Assembly (NCBI RefSeq): GCF_037975245.1
Contig: NC_092582.1
Location: 4,126,501 to 4,190,500 of the forward strand
From: Apostichopus japonicus
Lineage: Eukaryota; Echinodermata; Holothuroidea; Aspidochirotida; Stichopodidae
Length of the DNA stretch: 64,000 nucleotides
Direction: 5' to 3'
In this document: positions 1 through 37,676 of the stretch, piece after piece
How positions within the stretch are numbered: the stretch's first letter is position 1
How the letters are laid out: each line of letters begins with the position of its first letter
The notes under the pieces: model-generated
Told to the model about the DNA's origin: nothing
Seen by the model: the letters and a program-made list of their open reading frames with translations, nothing else
Database searches by the model: none
Translations under genes and position numbers: made by a program

Positions 1-953
1 TGAAATGACAAGTTAGAGTAGCCATATTTTGTTACAAAATGAAAAGAGATCTATCTGTCTTACAATCGCTAAAAAGTTTAACTTAAAAAAAACATGCGAT
101 TTTATGAATCAACGTTCGGCAAAGCCCCATTCCTAGACTGCCTAACAATAGCTTGCACTATACTACAACTACGGTAGGCTACATTTTCCAAGGTACCTTG
201 CCAAACAACTGTGAGCTCATCCCCTGTCTAACACCTGTTGTTAACAATTTTTTGGCATGTTGCCAAGGAACGTTTCATGGTCTAGAATTAATAAGGTCAG
301 TCAGTGAAGGTTCGGTTAAGTTATGAGAATTATTATCTTAGACGTTTAAGAAAAGTAGGTAAAATATGATCCCCGTAACAGCTAGGTAAGTAAAACAGGC
401 AACTGACTCCTCCGCATGAACAAGACAATCTATTCCACATGATACATGAAAGTAAACCTTGTAATCACATGTTTAAGGCCACTTGGCATGATTAACTAAA
501 TGCTTAATATTGTTTCCATGTTCTTGTAGAAAACGTAAACTTTGCAATATACAATTAGTTGTGTTTTTGTAGTTACGTGAGATCCGTAACCGACGAGGTG
601 GTTAGGCTATTTGCTATACACTAAACTATGGTAGGATATTATTTTCTCCGTAATTTTGGAAATTCTAGAAAATACTTTTTCGCCGCTTAACACCAGATGT
701 GTTCTTACGTTTTATTCATAATTGGGTGTACTAGAGCCTTGTTTACTTGACATTAGTTGCATTTAGCACGATATGCCAGTTTCGCGTGAATTTTTCGAAA
801 GTTTTTTGCTCGATCTTTCGTAAAATTTGAAAGGTGTACCAACTTACTTTTCGTACACAATTGGTTATTTCCCTACTGATTTTCAGAGTTTTTTTTACAG
901 TCAAGTGTATACGTTGTGCATTGAGTATAAACTCATCGCGAATGCAAAAAAAC

Positions 954-2581
954 TAGTGTTCGACCGATTGTATGACAATCGGTTTTACCGATTACCGATT
1001 ATTTCCTGTGACAATCGGCCGATTGCCGATTACCGATTACCGATTATTTCAAAATTTTCGTGGAACTGGCCTAATGTATGATTTAGTGTTATGCATGATT
1101 ACCAACTTCTAAGAACACTGTAATACATACATCGGGCGATGTACGATTATAACGAGGAGTCGCAATATTGCAATCCCGCCACAACACAGTACTGTACAGA
1201 CTACAGAAGGGGGAAAATAGTAGCCATTAGCTACGAAATGAAAAGCAAAAAAGTTAGGGACAGGTTTTACAACTGCTATTTAAACCATTATCAGTGTTGC
1301 AACTCCAACGTAAATAAAGTAAAAAGTATATCGCACGTAAATAAAACATTCGTTATTTCGTTAGCTGATATCGAAATATATAATCTTATATGAAAAAAAA
1401 TGTGTAGGCCTAAGAGTAAGTTGGCCTGACGTTTCGATCATAGCAGGATCGAAATGTAACGCCACATTATTTGTAACATATTCTTACACAGGCTCTTTAG
1501 TGGATAAGCAGTTTGCTAACAGTTTTATTTTATTATGAAAAATAAAACATTCCCGAACGTTTGCTTCAAGTTTTCAATGATTACCATCTGCGCGGTAAAA
1601 CTTCCGATCGAACGAACGTTGTTTCAAACGATCATACACAGTAAGTCAATGGCGCTTCTCAATTGACTTAACTACATGTGGGAGAAATCACACACTAAAG
1701 TCCCATTGACTTTGTCGCGGCGTGTCACTGGAAATCAGACTTGCTTTTAGTCGGTTGCGGTAAGGAGTTTAGTTACTGTTAGCACGTATGGGGCATAGGA
1801 AAAAAGTTCATCTGGTTTTTCGTAAAAATATGCGTAAGAATGTTTGCCTAATCACAAAATAATGTTTTGCAGTAGAACCTCTGAGGAATGTCGCCAAACA
1901 TGTTTATGGATATTTAGGTGTATTTGGAGCCTTGATTTCATCATTTTATGCCATTTGTAAAATCTTGGGCGCATTTTCAAACTTAACAGTTCTGAAGCTC
2001 AACCGTTCTTCAGCCAGACTAGCCTAATGTACGTTGTTCTCACAATGAACAAAGCCTAATGTTATTGTTTTCACTTTCCAGTTTTCACCTACGGTGAAAC
2101 GGGCAAAGTGGTTCAAAAGTATACTTATTTGGTGATTATATTTAGTATAGACAATTTTTCTTTCTTATCAATCGATTAACATGATAACAGGTGGTTTTGT
2201 TAGATGCAACAAGCGAAGTAAAAAAATACGTCGTTCCCCTAAGGTTATCGCGGGTATACTGCATGATGTTAACTGCCAAATCTGGATAGTGTATCGAACA
2301 GCATTTGTACAAACTCGCGCGAGGGACTTACGATACCGTTACACCGTAGATTTGGGCACCTTCCCCGGCTATGAATAGCTTCGAATTGAATGATCAAAAA
2401 TTTTTCTCCCGGTGTGGTTGTGGTGTATCAAAAGCGCGGAAAATACAATCCTTTATGTGGAACGTAATAATCGGTTCCAACTAATCGGTAGCGCAATGGA
2501 TTTTGCCGATGCCGATTATTTACCGATTGTCTGATAATCGGCCCGATGCCGATTGTCTAACCGATTATCGGTCGAACACTA
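954..2581. mobile_element. hAT-like non-autonomous transposon with CCGATT arrays
   Basis: Terminal inverted repeat TAGTGTTCGACCGAT at 954 and its complement ending at 2581, flanked on both sides by AAAAAAAC (946-953 and 2582-2589), an 8-bp duplication as expected of hAT elements. Both ends carry subterminal arrays of CCGATT/AATCGG (about 960-1050 and 2465-2575). The 1628-bp interior has no transposase frame. Confidence 0.85.
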
Positions 2582-2959
2582 AAAAAAACGATGCGGGGAT
2601 TTCCAGCAGACAAATGTTTTCTTTGTGGGATTACTGAGTCTGTTGAATGGAATTCCGCACCTTAGAGGGAACACTGAACTGAAATTACATCACAATAAAG
2701 AAAACGTTTACTGCTTAAATACAATATAAATTTGAAAGGATTAGATGCAGACTCGCCACGTTGTCGAACGGGGTAACAATAGGCGCTTCGCGGGTCGCAT
2801 ACCGCGTGGTAATCCCTTCAAGCGTACCGCCAATCTTAAAAATCTTTTGTATGGATGCGTGAAAAAGTTTGCAATTGTTACGTGATTTTCGGCAAGCAAA
2901 TGTTGCGGTCTATTTCGGGAATAAAGTGATGTGAAGACGCGCCGTTACGACTGCGTAAT

Positions 2960-3064
2960 TGGCATTACACGGTTAAACTTACACGGTTAAACTTATACGA
3001 TGTAGGCGGACGTTTATCCGGCCGTTCGGTCGGTTAACCGGTTAACCGTTTAACCGTTACAGCC
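2960..3064. repeat. GGTTAAAC / GGTTAACCG array with possible transposon end
   Basis: Repeats of ACGGTTAAAC and GGTTAACCG end at GTTACAGCCCTA, which looks like the right end of a hAT-like TIR (TAGGGCTGTAAC). The matching left end was not found, so this may be a truncated copy. Confidence 0.4.
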
Positions 3065-3396
3065 CTAATGTACTGTACAATGTAATCTGAATTTGATGCA
3101 AGCCACTAGTCTTCCGTTGGACGACCACCAAAGCTAGTTTTGGATGTAAAACAGACTTGGTTGTCTCAGGCGAATTGACCACCATTAAAAACTGTGATGG
3201 GTTAGTAAAGATTAGTTTGATACTGCACAGGGCTTGAAAAAGTCTATGCGTCTGGTGCTTGAGGCTCCTTATTACTGTATTCGGGCTGCCTAACTTCATG
3301 GCTGAAGACCGGCCGGGCTTAACAATTAAAATTGTCAACTTTATTCGTCGCGTAGAAAATCAAATTACACTAGTCTAATTCTGTATTGTACAAGTG

Positions 3397-4514
3397 CAGG
3401 GTTCGCAGGTTTCTTCCGGGGGTGGAAAAAAACGTGGAATAAACCGCGGTTTATTCCACTCGGAAGAAATAGGTTTCTTCCAGTTTCTTCCGGACAAAAT
3501 GGAAGAAACTCATTTTTTGGGGAAAAACTGTTGATAAAGTTTCATAACAACCTGCAATGATTTCTAACTATGCAATAAATGGACAAGAAGCACTATAGTG
3601 TCATCTAGGTAGTCTACAGTATATCTAGGTTTGGAGCACATGACCTGCTTCCAGCATATACTGTACACAATATAGTACTAGGCTACTAGCATTGGACAAT
3701 TCAGGGAACAACTATGGGCAAGCAATATTATGCAGACCAGAATGGTCCTGATTATAGCCCACTTCTTAGTTGAAAACTAGTTTCTGAGTGGAGGGCAAGT
3801 GTTCCCTGGAAACTAACTAGTGTAGGCCTACTACAATGCACACTCATTAAGTACATTGACCACTATGACCATATTTTGTGGAGATTGAACTCAAGACATG
3901 AGGGTTACAAATTCGACTGGAAGTTGTAGTGTGAAATGTGGGCTGGCTCATGGCCAGCTGTGTTTAATTGTGGATGTTTGATCTTTTTGCTGTTGGGATG
4001 ACAAATCCTCCTGTTAACTACTAGTTGAAATTTAGGGAGTTGCAGAAACTAAACTGTTGCCTAAATCTAACAGATATTGTTTGGCTATTTTCTTGGTGTT
4101 CATTAATTAAATCCTCAGTGCATGGGCCAATCCAGATGAATCATTCATACAGTATGGCCAGTTATGCAATTCTGGTTGATGGGGGGGGGGGGGGGATCGC
4201 GAGATGATAAGTAGTCCTTCAATATTGTGATTTATAAGCAAACATCTTTTGGTCTAGAAAAACAACCCAAAATTATAATCAAAACAAAAATATCATATTT
4301 TGATGGTTTCAATGGTAGGCATTTCAGTCAGATGATGGTGAACTATTTGTCTCTTTATCATGTATGTGGGTTGTGCTGCATATATGCCAATTTTCACAGT
4401 TTTTTCCAGTTTCTTCCGGAAGAAACTGGAAGAAACCTGGAAGAAACAGGTTTCTTCCGGTTTCTTCCACGTCCCCGGAAGAAATAGGTTTCTTCCGGAA
4501 GAAACCGAACCCTG
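3397..4514. mobile_element. hAT-like non-autonomous transposon with GGTTTCTTCC palindromes
   Basis: Starts CAGGGTTCGCAGGTTTCTTCC and ends with GGAAGAAACCGAACCCTG; perfect 8-bp duplication TACAAGTG at 3389-3396 and 4515-4522. Subterminal arrays of GGAAGAAAC/GTTTCTTCC at 3408-3510 and 4400-4506 form many short palindromes. No transposase in the 1118 bp. Confidence 0.88.
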
Positions 4515-4587
4515 TACAAGTGGATTCATCACAGTTGCAGATTACCTGGCTGACACAGTGATACCTGCAAAAATTCTTGCCAAGAAT

Positions 4588-5352
4588 CAGTAATGTTACT
4601 GAAGAAAGAATACATGTTTGCGTCCCAGGGATGCAAGCCCCCCCCCCCCCAAAAAAAGCTTGTATCTCGTACAAAAAGCTTGTGTCCCGGATCGAACACC
4701 AATAGCGTTTACTGTATGACCTACTTTTAGTATTGTAGTTGTAAAGATCCCATCCTATCACTGCCTATACTTTGTGAATGTTCTACACAATGTATAGGGC
4801 ACATGGCCCAGTGTCCTAGCTAGGAGTTTACATGGGGTGGCCATCCCCGCCCCTCTTTTTGCCCGCCCTGCCCTGCACTTTCAACCAATTTTCACCCCCT
4901 AGCCCCTCTATCATCCGCCATTGCACTACCCTAGTCACCTCCGTAGTAGCTCCATGCTTTGACTAGCGATTCTAACAACCAACTCTTGAAACATCTCTGT
5001 ACCTATAGTGTGCATATCTCTCGCTAAATTGCTCACAGTTCACTACCGCATGTACATAGGCCTGTTTGAACTTGGTAGTTTCAACGACAGATGCGCAAAT
5101 CCACAAAACCTGATCCAACATTTACCCTGGGCTCTTGTAGTGTTTGCAAACAATCATCTCATATATTCACTACGGATCATCTCTATAAATCACATAGATT
5201 TATGATAATAATTGGTGTCTCATTAAGCTCCTTAAATTTAACGGTGGAAAATATTGAATCACGTGAATCAAATGAAAGGCATGCTGCAGCAGTCATAATT
5301 AACAATCATAACAATCATCTCTACGAAAATTATCGAAGGCCTATGTGAATAG
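4588..5352. repeat. Left arm of diverged inverted repeat
   Basis: Matches the reverse complement of 10788-11395 over some 600 bases with many substitutions, for example GATCGAACACCAAT against ATTGGTGTTCGATC, and the stretch ending CCTATGTGAATAG. About 160 bp at 5161-5320, bounded by two copies of CAATCATCTC, is absent from the other arm and looks like a later insertion. Confidence 0.75.
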
Positions 5353-6144
5353 TTTTTAACGCAATGTCGATTATAAAAAAACCTTTAATGGCTACTTTTG
5401 ATGATGCACGAAGTAGTAGTTTACACATGAACGTTGAACCCAAAAAATTAACTGAAGCGCCTGGTCATTGGGAACACGATAAAATTTGCAACAGAAACTA
5501 TAATGTGGTATGAATGCACATTTTACATTAGCAACTCTCAATGCGGAGAGAAGAAACAAACTGTGAGATCAAATATTCTTCTCATGATCAGAGATGTTAG
5601 CTTCCCACAAAATTCATAGATTGGCTCAACTCATAACATTTTCTGATCAAAACAATGATGCAAATATTATGTGATAGTCTCAGAAACAATTCAAGGACAC
5701 CTTCGTACCTCAAGCGATTGTTGTCGAATAGTGCTGATTGACACAATATGTTAGTTTCGTGGGAGTTCATGTACTATGGAACTTTGGCAGATTGCCAAAA
5801 TGTTTTGACATTAACAGGTTTGTACAAAGCGATACGACAATTGAATAGCGTAGGTGTACTCACGAGGTGACGTTCATTGGGAATTTTTTGGCGAGCTCAC
5901 AGTGAGAAAGAAGTTGAGTAATCAGTGCGTGTAACAGGCCCTAGGAATGCGGCGAATGGGTTGGGTTAAGGGGAACACTTATCCCCTCCAGGAATTTTCT
6001 AATTAAGCATTTTTCAATAATTTAAATAAAAAATTGGTGGGGTTTACACGTAAGAAGTCATTCCTTAATTTGTTTTATTAATTAATCGAGCTAGAAGATG
6101 TAGAACAGTGCGACGCAGAGGAAGAATGGCAGGTAGTCATTGGC

Positions 6145-6235
6145 AAAAAGGTGCTGGTCCGGGACGCAATTTTTTGTCCAGGGACGCAAAATCTTCAAAT
6201 TGCTTGCGTCCGTTGGACGCAAATTGTTTTTTGAG
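6145..6235. repeat. GGACGCAA motif cluster
   Basis: Several direct and inverted copies of GGACGCAA within 90 bp; related motifs occur at 4618-4690 and 11300-11370 in the inverted-repeat arms. Probably the remnant of another transposon end. The rest of 5353-6443 shows nothing recognisable. Confidence 0.4.
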
Positions 6236-6451
6236 AAAAGAAAAACCCAAATACACACCCACAACTAGGTCAACGAAAAACATAACAAAACACATTTTTG
6301 AATGAACATCTTTCATTATTTCTGTTCAAAAAACCACAAATTCTTCTGACAAGAACCAAAAGTTCTCCCACTCCTACAGATCATTGAATTTTTTTGAAAA
6401 TGAATATATCATAGATCAACTGCAAGGTACAGGGTTAACAACACTCCATTG

Positions 6452-9400
6452 TAGTGTTCAAACGATTATGCATAACAGAAAATACCGATTACCGTTTATT
6501 TTTTTCATAATCGTACCGATCCGATTATTTGAAAATGAGAAAATATCCCGTTTATTCGAAAAATAAAGTTTGTGATAGAAACAATTATTGTTGTGCTTTT
6601 CCCCTGTTTCCTTTTGCTTCGTTGTTATACAAGGCTCTAAGGTATCATTTTGTATGTACCAAATTACCTCTGGAGTTTCTCGGAAAGAAAAAAAAAGATT
6701 TTTTTTTTAAATTTCCAAAATACGAAAATATGACATCCTACCTAGTCAGCACTGTGCTAAGCGGATGGCCTTAACACCTCGACGTGAATGTCACCTGTTA
6801 ATGGCTTGAAATGGGCTAAGAATAGTTACTCAAAATATCCATCTCAAAAAGTATCTCAGACAAAACCATCCATCTTCAATCTTTACCAAAGTGTAAATTT
6901 TAATTACATATTGCCTTCATTCCGACATTATTTTGTACTTATTTTCAGTAATACCGTTTATGAACAAATAGAAATGTTACGAACTTGAAGTTAAACATAC
7001 CTATTGGTTACCTATTTAACTCCATTCAGGTTCAATTAGAAAATGTAAACTTAGGCCAATCAAACTGAAAAGCAAATTGTACCATCGTAACTTGTTTAAA
7101 ATAACTGTAAAATGTTACCAGATTGATGTAAAGAAATAATAACAACTACTGTAGAAACTACTCCAATATAAAATATAACATTCCCTCTATAAGACATAGC
7201 ACATACCTTCCAAACAAATGCCGATTTCCAGCAAATTGAAAGTTGTAAACTAAGCTACGCATTTTTTTTTTTTTGCAAACCAATGGTTAGGCTACATTTC
7301 CCATTGACTTAGTGTGGTTGTTAGGCTAACATGTGGTCGAAGATTGCAGTTTACATGGATATTTTTATTTTTTATTTGCGACACAACTAGAGCGAATAAA
7401 CAGATGGCAAGGTTAGATTTCCATGCAGTTGACTTAGTGTGAAGTAAGGCTACCATGTGGTCGGAGATTTTTTGGGGATTTTAGGTTATTGTCGCTGGTA
7501 CTGAAATTGCTTCGTGGGGGCCGTAATTTGCCTGTCACTCTGCGGGAAAGTCCCGGTGATTGTGCGCGACCCTCCCGCACTGCTTCAAATTTGATGCGGG
7601 ATGTGAGAACTGTTTGCACGATTCGCGCTGCAATTGCAATTCCTAATTCACGAAATTGGTATTGCTGCCATGATTACTGTGCCGAGAAATATGAAGTCAA
7701 TAACAACAAGGGAAGCAAAATCGGTGACCCTGGCAGTAGGGTTGTGCGCGATCCCAGTAGTCAAGTGAATCCCGGTATCCCGATCCCGGTATTGACTAAT
7801 CCCCATCACAGTGCAATGTGTAACTACTACCGGTATTGGGAAAACAACCGGTTATTACATTCGTTTCGGTATCATTCCCGGGAATCCCGGACATAATAAA
7901 AATATCTACGTGTTACTATTTGAAATAAAGAAAACAAAACACGATTTTTTCTGGTTTCTGTGTTCTTAGTAAGGGTTGGCATTTTCCCGGGAAAAACCTG
8001 TTTTTCCCACTAAGCGGTAAAAACCAGGTAAAAACCGGGAAAAACTGGTAAATACCGGTAAAAACCGCCTCCGTCTCGAAAACTAGTATTAATTGTCAGT
8101 AAAATGCAGGGTCATCAGTAGGCACGATATTGTTTCATGACAGGCATATTTTATTGAATATGGGAGTTTCTTAGCTTCATTTTGAGCTATTTTATCACAT
8201 TCTTATTCTACTTTTTGTGGAAAAAAGAGTATTTTTCGTATTGCACATGTATAGTTATTCTGTCACGATCTCTTTAGCAGTATGCATTGCCTATTGCCCA
8301 AACCATTATAGGTCTACACTGGGACATTCACCCCTCCTAAATTCTTCAGGCCTATTATGTGGCATGAACAGCGGAGGATAGAACGAAGTGGCGAACCATG
8401 GCATCCAAAGCCTCAAAGGGACAAGGAACCATATAATAATATAATATTATGTGCTCAGACAGTTCATTCCATTCCATTAATACAGTAGGCAACAGTCTAT
8501 TGAGGTGAACTTCAATCCAGGGGGCTCAATAGAAACTGCTTTGAAACTTTGTAAGGCACATGGGCCCAATTAAAGTATTAAACGCACAATGGCCCTATGG
8601 AGCCATTCACACAACCAAACTGTTTACCTTGATGCAGACATGGTCCAATTATTATACAACTTCATGCATGAGTGATTAAACACTTTGAGGTGGACAGGTG
8701 AGGTGATACTGGGCACTTCCTGTGTATAGGCTAACTGAAGAGGTAGGAGTATCAACAACACAAGTAACTGTTCCAATTGTTACTTATTCTCAAATTAGTT
8801 GATGTCACAACAGTCACTTAGTACAGTGCCTATAAGCAATATAAGCATAGTACAGTGCCTAGTGCGAAGTGTGAACAGAGTACAATTTATCGCAGACATG
8901 AAGTGATCGTTCTTGGATGTGAATCATCATTTGGATCTGAGGGGACTAATGTGGCATGTATAATATGACGAACCATAGCCCTAGGAGGCACCAACAGTTT
9001 GATACGAGTCCATTCTCTAGATAATGGAATTATGCATCTCGATAGGAAAATAAAGTTGGTTGATTTGAGCATCCAATATATTATTTATTTGAGTTATTTA
9101 TAATAGTCTAATCGGTAAACTCACAAGTTATAGATCATAGCTGTTCTTTGGATGTAACCCAACCCCCTACCATAAGATGCCATTTTTTTGTAGATTCTAT
9201 GCTCCTCCACAAGTTCCACATGAGTTTTTAGGAATTCTATATAATTTGAGGTTTTCCCGGTTTTTCCCAGTTTTTCCCACTTATAGGTGGGAAAAACCTC
9301 CCGGTAAAAACCGGTAAAAAACTTGTTTTTCCCGGGGCGGTAAAAACCGCCCGGTAAAAACCGGCCAACCCTGTACAGACTTAGTTTGAATAATATCTGA

Positions 9401-10770
9401 TCAACTTACGTACTGGCCTAGACTAGGCTATATATTAACAAATCAACTTTTCACGTAGTAATTTGGACCTAGGCTACAATAAATATCGAACGTTACTTGC
9501 GCTCAACATGTTACGGGACCTCAAAGTTATTCTGAAATTTTCGTTATTTATTCTTCCTTCAAACGATGATTGTCAAGGTTCCCATGTACAAAATCTTACC
9601 CTTATGCATTTCACCTCATTTTGTTATAATAATTTTAACGATTTTATAAATTTTGAGCCAAAACCGCAGGGAGTATATCCAGTTTAAATCCATCTTCGCA
9701 CGGGACTGTATATTATTATAGCCTAGGATACGGTACTGGTACACAGCAGTGCAGTACTTGAGATTTTTATGCTGTAATGAAATGGATTCGTTTATTAATA
9801 CGGGGGGGTTCCACGATGTCATTCATATTTATCTTTCGCTACTTTTTTAATTTTTAAGAACTTTTGTACAAAAGATTGATATTGCACGTATTCAAAGTAT
9901 ATGTCCTGGAGTAAACAACAGCCGATTAACGATAAAAATAAATCTGTACTATTCTTATGTATGTAGTTTGTAATCCCGTATTTACGTAGCCCCTATGTTA
10001 TATTCTAATTGTCTGAAGTTCCAAACACGTGGTGACTTGTTGATAGTTAAAAACTTTTCATTGTGAACTTTTGAACTTGAAGGGGTTGCCCTATTCCAAT
10101 ATCATGGAATAGTGGGGAAATTCCAATTTATGTTTGTGTACGGATTACAAGTTTAATCCACGTGCGAACGTGTTAATCTAATATCGTACGTCGAGTATGA
10201 ATGAAGGATGGTGTGGGTTGCTTTTTTCCAAGGTTTGTGCTTTTCTTTTGGAAGTGTATGTTAAAAAACAAAGGCCCTAATATAGCGTGTTATTTTTTTA
10301 ATTTTTTTTTATAAACGTGCGTGTAAGAGTATGTACATAGCCTAGGCTATGCATATTGAATGTATGACATTGACAGTCTCTTAACTAAGTGCTTTGAACC
10401 GTAGATGAAAGTTGAGGAAAATACCGGTTGTAGTTACGATACCGGTATTCATGTTGCAACACTACCGGTTGTGTGAAATCCGACTACCACACAACGCTAC
10501 CTGGCAGCCTAATTTGATGAAATTACATTGTGAAAGACGTATAGAGGGTGTCTTTATTTTAATATTTTGTAGTAAAAGAACAAACCTAATACATCAGTTG
10601 ATATTTTCTACTTCCATATGTTTTTGAATAATGATATTTTCACCTTCCATATGTTTTTGAATAATCGGTATGACATAACTGGTATTCCACGTAATTTTTA
10701 CCGATTCTGATTATGTTCCGATTATGCAATAATCGTACCGATTCCGATTAGGTTAATCGTTTGAACACTA
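6452..10770. mobile_element. Larger hAT-like element with another nested inside
   Basis: Ends TAGTGTTCAAACGATT (6452) and AATCGTTTGAACACTA (to 10770), close to the 954-2581 family, with CCGATT arrays at 6483-6540 and 10665-10745. Flanks CTCCATTG (6444-6451) and CTCCTTTG (10771-10778) agree at 7 of 8 bases. 4.3 kb, containing the 7971-9373 element. No long coding frame. Confidence 0.72.
7971..9373. mobile_element. hAT-like element with GGGAAAAACC arrays (nested)
   Basis: Ends AAGGGTTGGC (7971) and GCCAACCCTG (to 9373) with subterminal arrays of TTTTCCCGG/GGTAAAAACCGG at 7981-8070 and 9253-9365. An exact 8-bp flanking duplication is not evident, so borders are approximate. Lies inside 6452-10770. 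Confidence 0.65.
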
Positions 10771-10787
10771 CTCCTTTGTGTAAAAAG

Positions 10788-11395
10788 CTATTCACATAGG
10801 CCAACTGTCATTTTTGTATAGATGATTGTTTGCAAAGAGCTCAGGATAAATGTTGGATCATGTTTTGAGGATTTGCGCATGTGTAGTTGAAAATGAAGTT
10901 CGAACAGGCCTATGCACATGCAGTAGTACAGTGAACCGTGTGGAATTTAGTGAAAGATATGCACACTGTAGGTACTGGGATGTTTGAAGAGTTGGTTGTT
11001 GGAATCGCTGCATGGTCAAAGCACGGAGCTACTACAGAGTTGGCGAGTAAGGAAGTACTAGGGTGAATGAAAGAGGGGAAGGAGGGGCTGGGGGTAGAAA
11101 TTGGTTGAAACAGCAGGGTGGGCAAAAGGAGGGGCGGGCTGGGCCCCCCCCCCTGTCAAACAGCGAAGCTAAGGCACTGAGCCATCCGCCCTATATATTG
11201 TGTTTAACATTCACTAAGTACAGGCAGTGATACGATCGCATCTTTACAGCTACACTAGTAAAAGTAGGTCATATAATAAACGCAATTGGTGTTCGATCAG
11301 GACGCAAGCATTTTTTAACGGGACGCCCACTTATTGGGGGGCTTGCGTCCCTGGGATGCAAACTTTTTTTTCTAATAACATTACTGAAACATTAC
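10788..11395. repeat. Right arm of diverged inverted repeat
   Basis: Inverted, diverged counterpart of 4588-5352. It starts about 10 bp after the right target duplication of the 6452-10770 element. It could be the arm of a foldback-type transposon about 6.8 kb long, or an independent inverted copy. Confidence 0.72.
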
Positions 11396-11839
11396 CAAGT
11401 CCAATGTGAGTCGAGGTATATAGGGGATTTGTAACTTAAGCATGTTTCTCACAACGTTTTGAAGTAATTTGCAAAAGTACTATGTGATTCATTGAACATG
11501 AAATTTGAAGTGGTAACCCCGACATTGATAACTGTGCGAAGTTTTTGACGTAGGCTTTGTGCAGTACAGTAGAAATCACCACCGCGTGCATTTTCTCCAG
11601 CTTGACCAGTTTGACCTGGCACCAAAATCTTAATACGGTATTGTAGTCAAGCGAAAGACCTACGCGTGTTGTCATGAGATTTTAGCAATCGAATGACACC
11701 CAAAGTTCATACTTCCCCTTGAACAAGTTGAACATACAGATTCCACCTTTTTTTTTATAGCCAGGGTTTTAAAGGGTATTGTTTTATTCTTTTGGCAGCA
11801 TCTACAGTATCTAGATGAATATGAATCTGGGATTATTAA

Positions 11840-37676
<25,837 letters not shown>

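Noticed and set aside
7489-7896. 135-codon frame
   Set aside because: Includes CCCGG-type repeat arrays and has no recognisable domain; probably transposon-end sequence.
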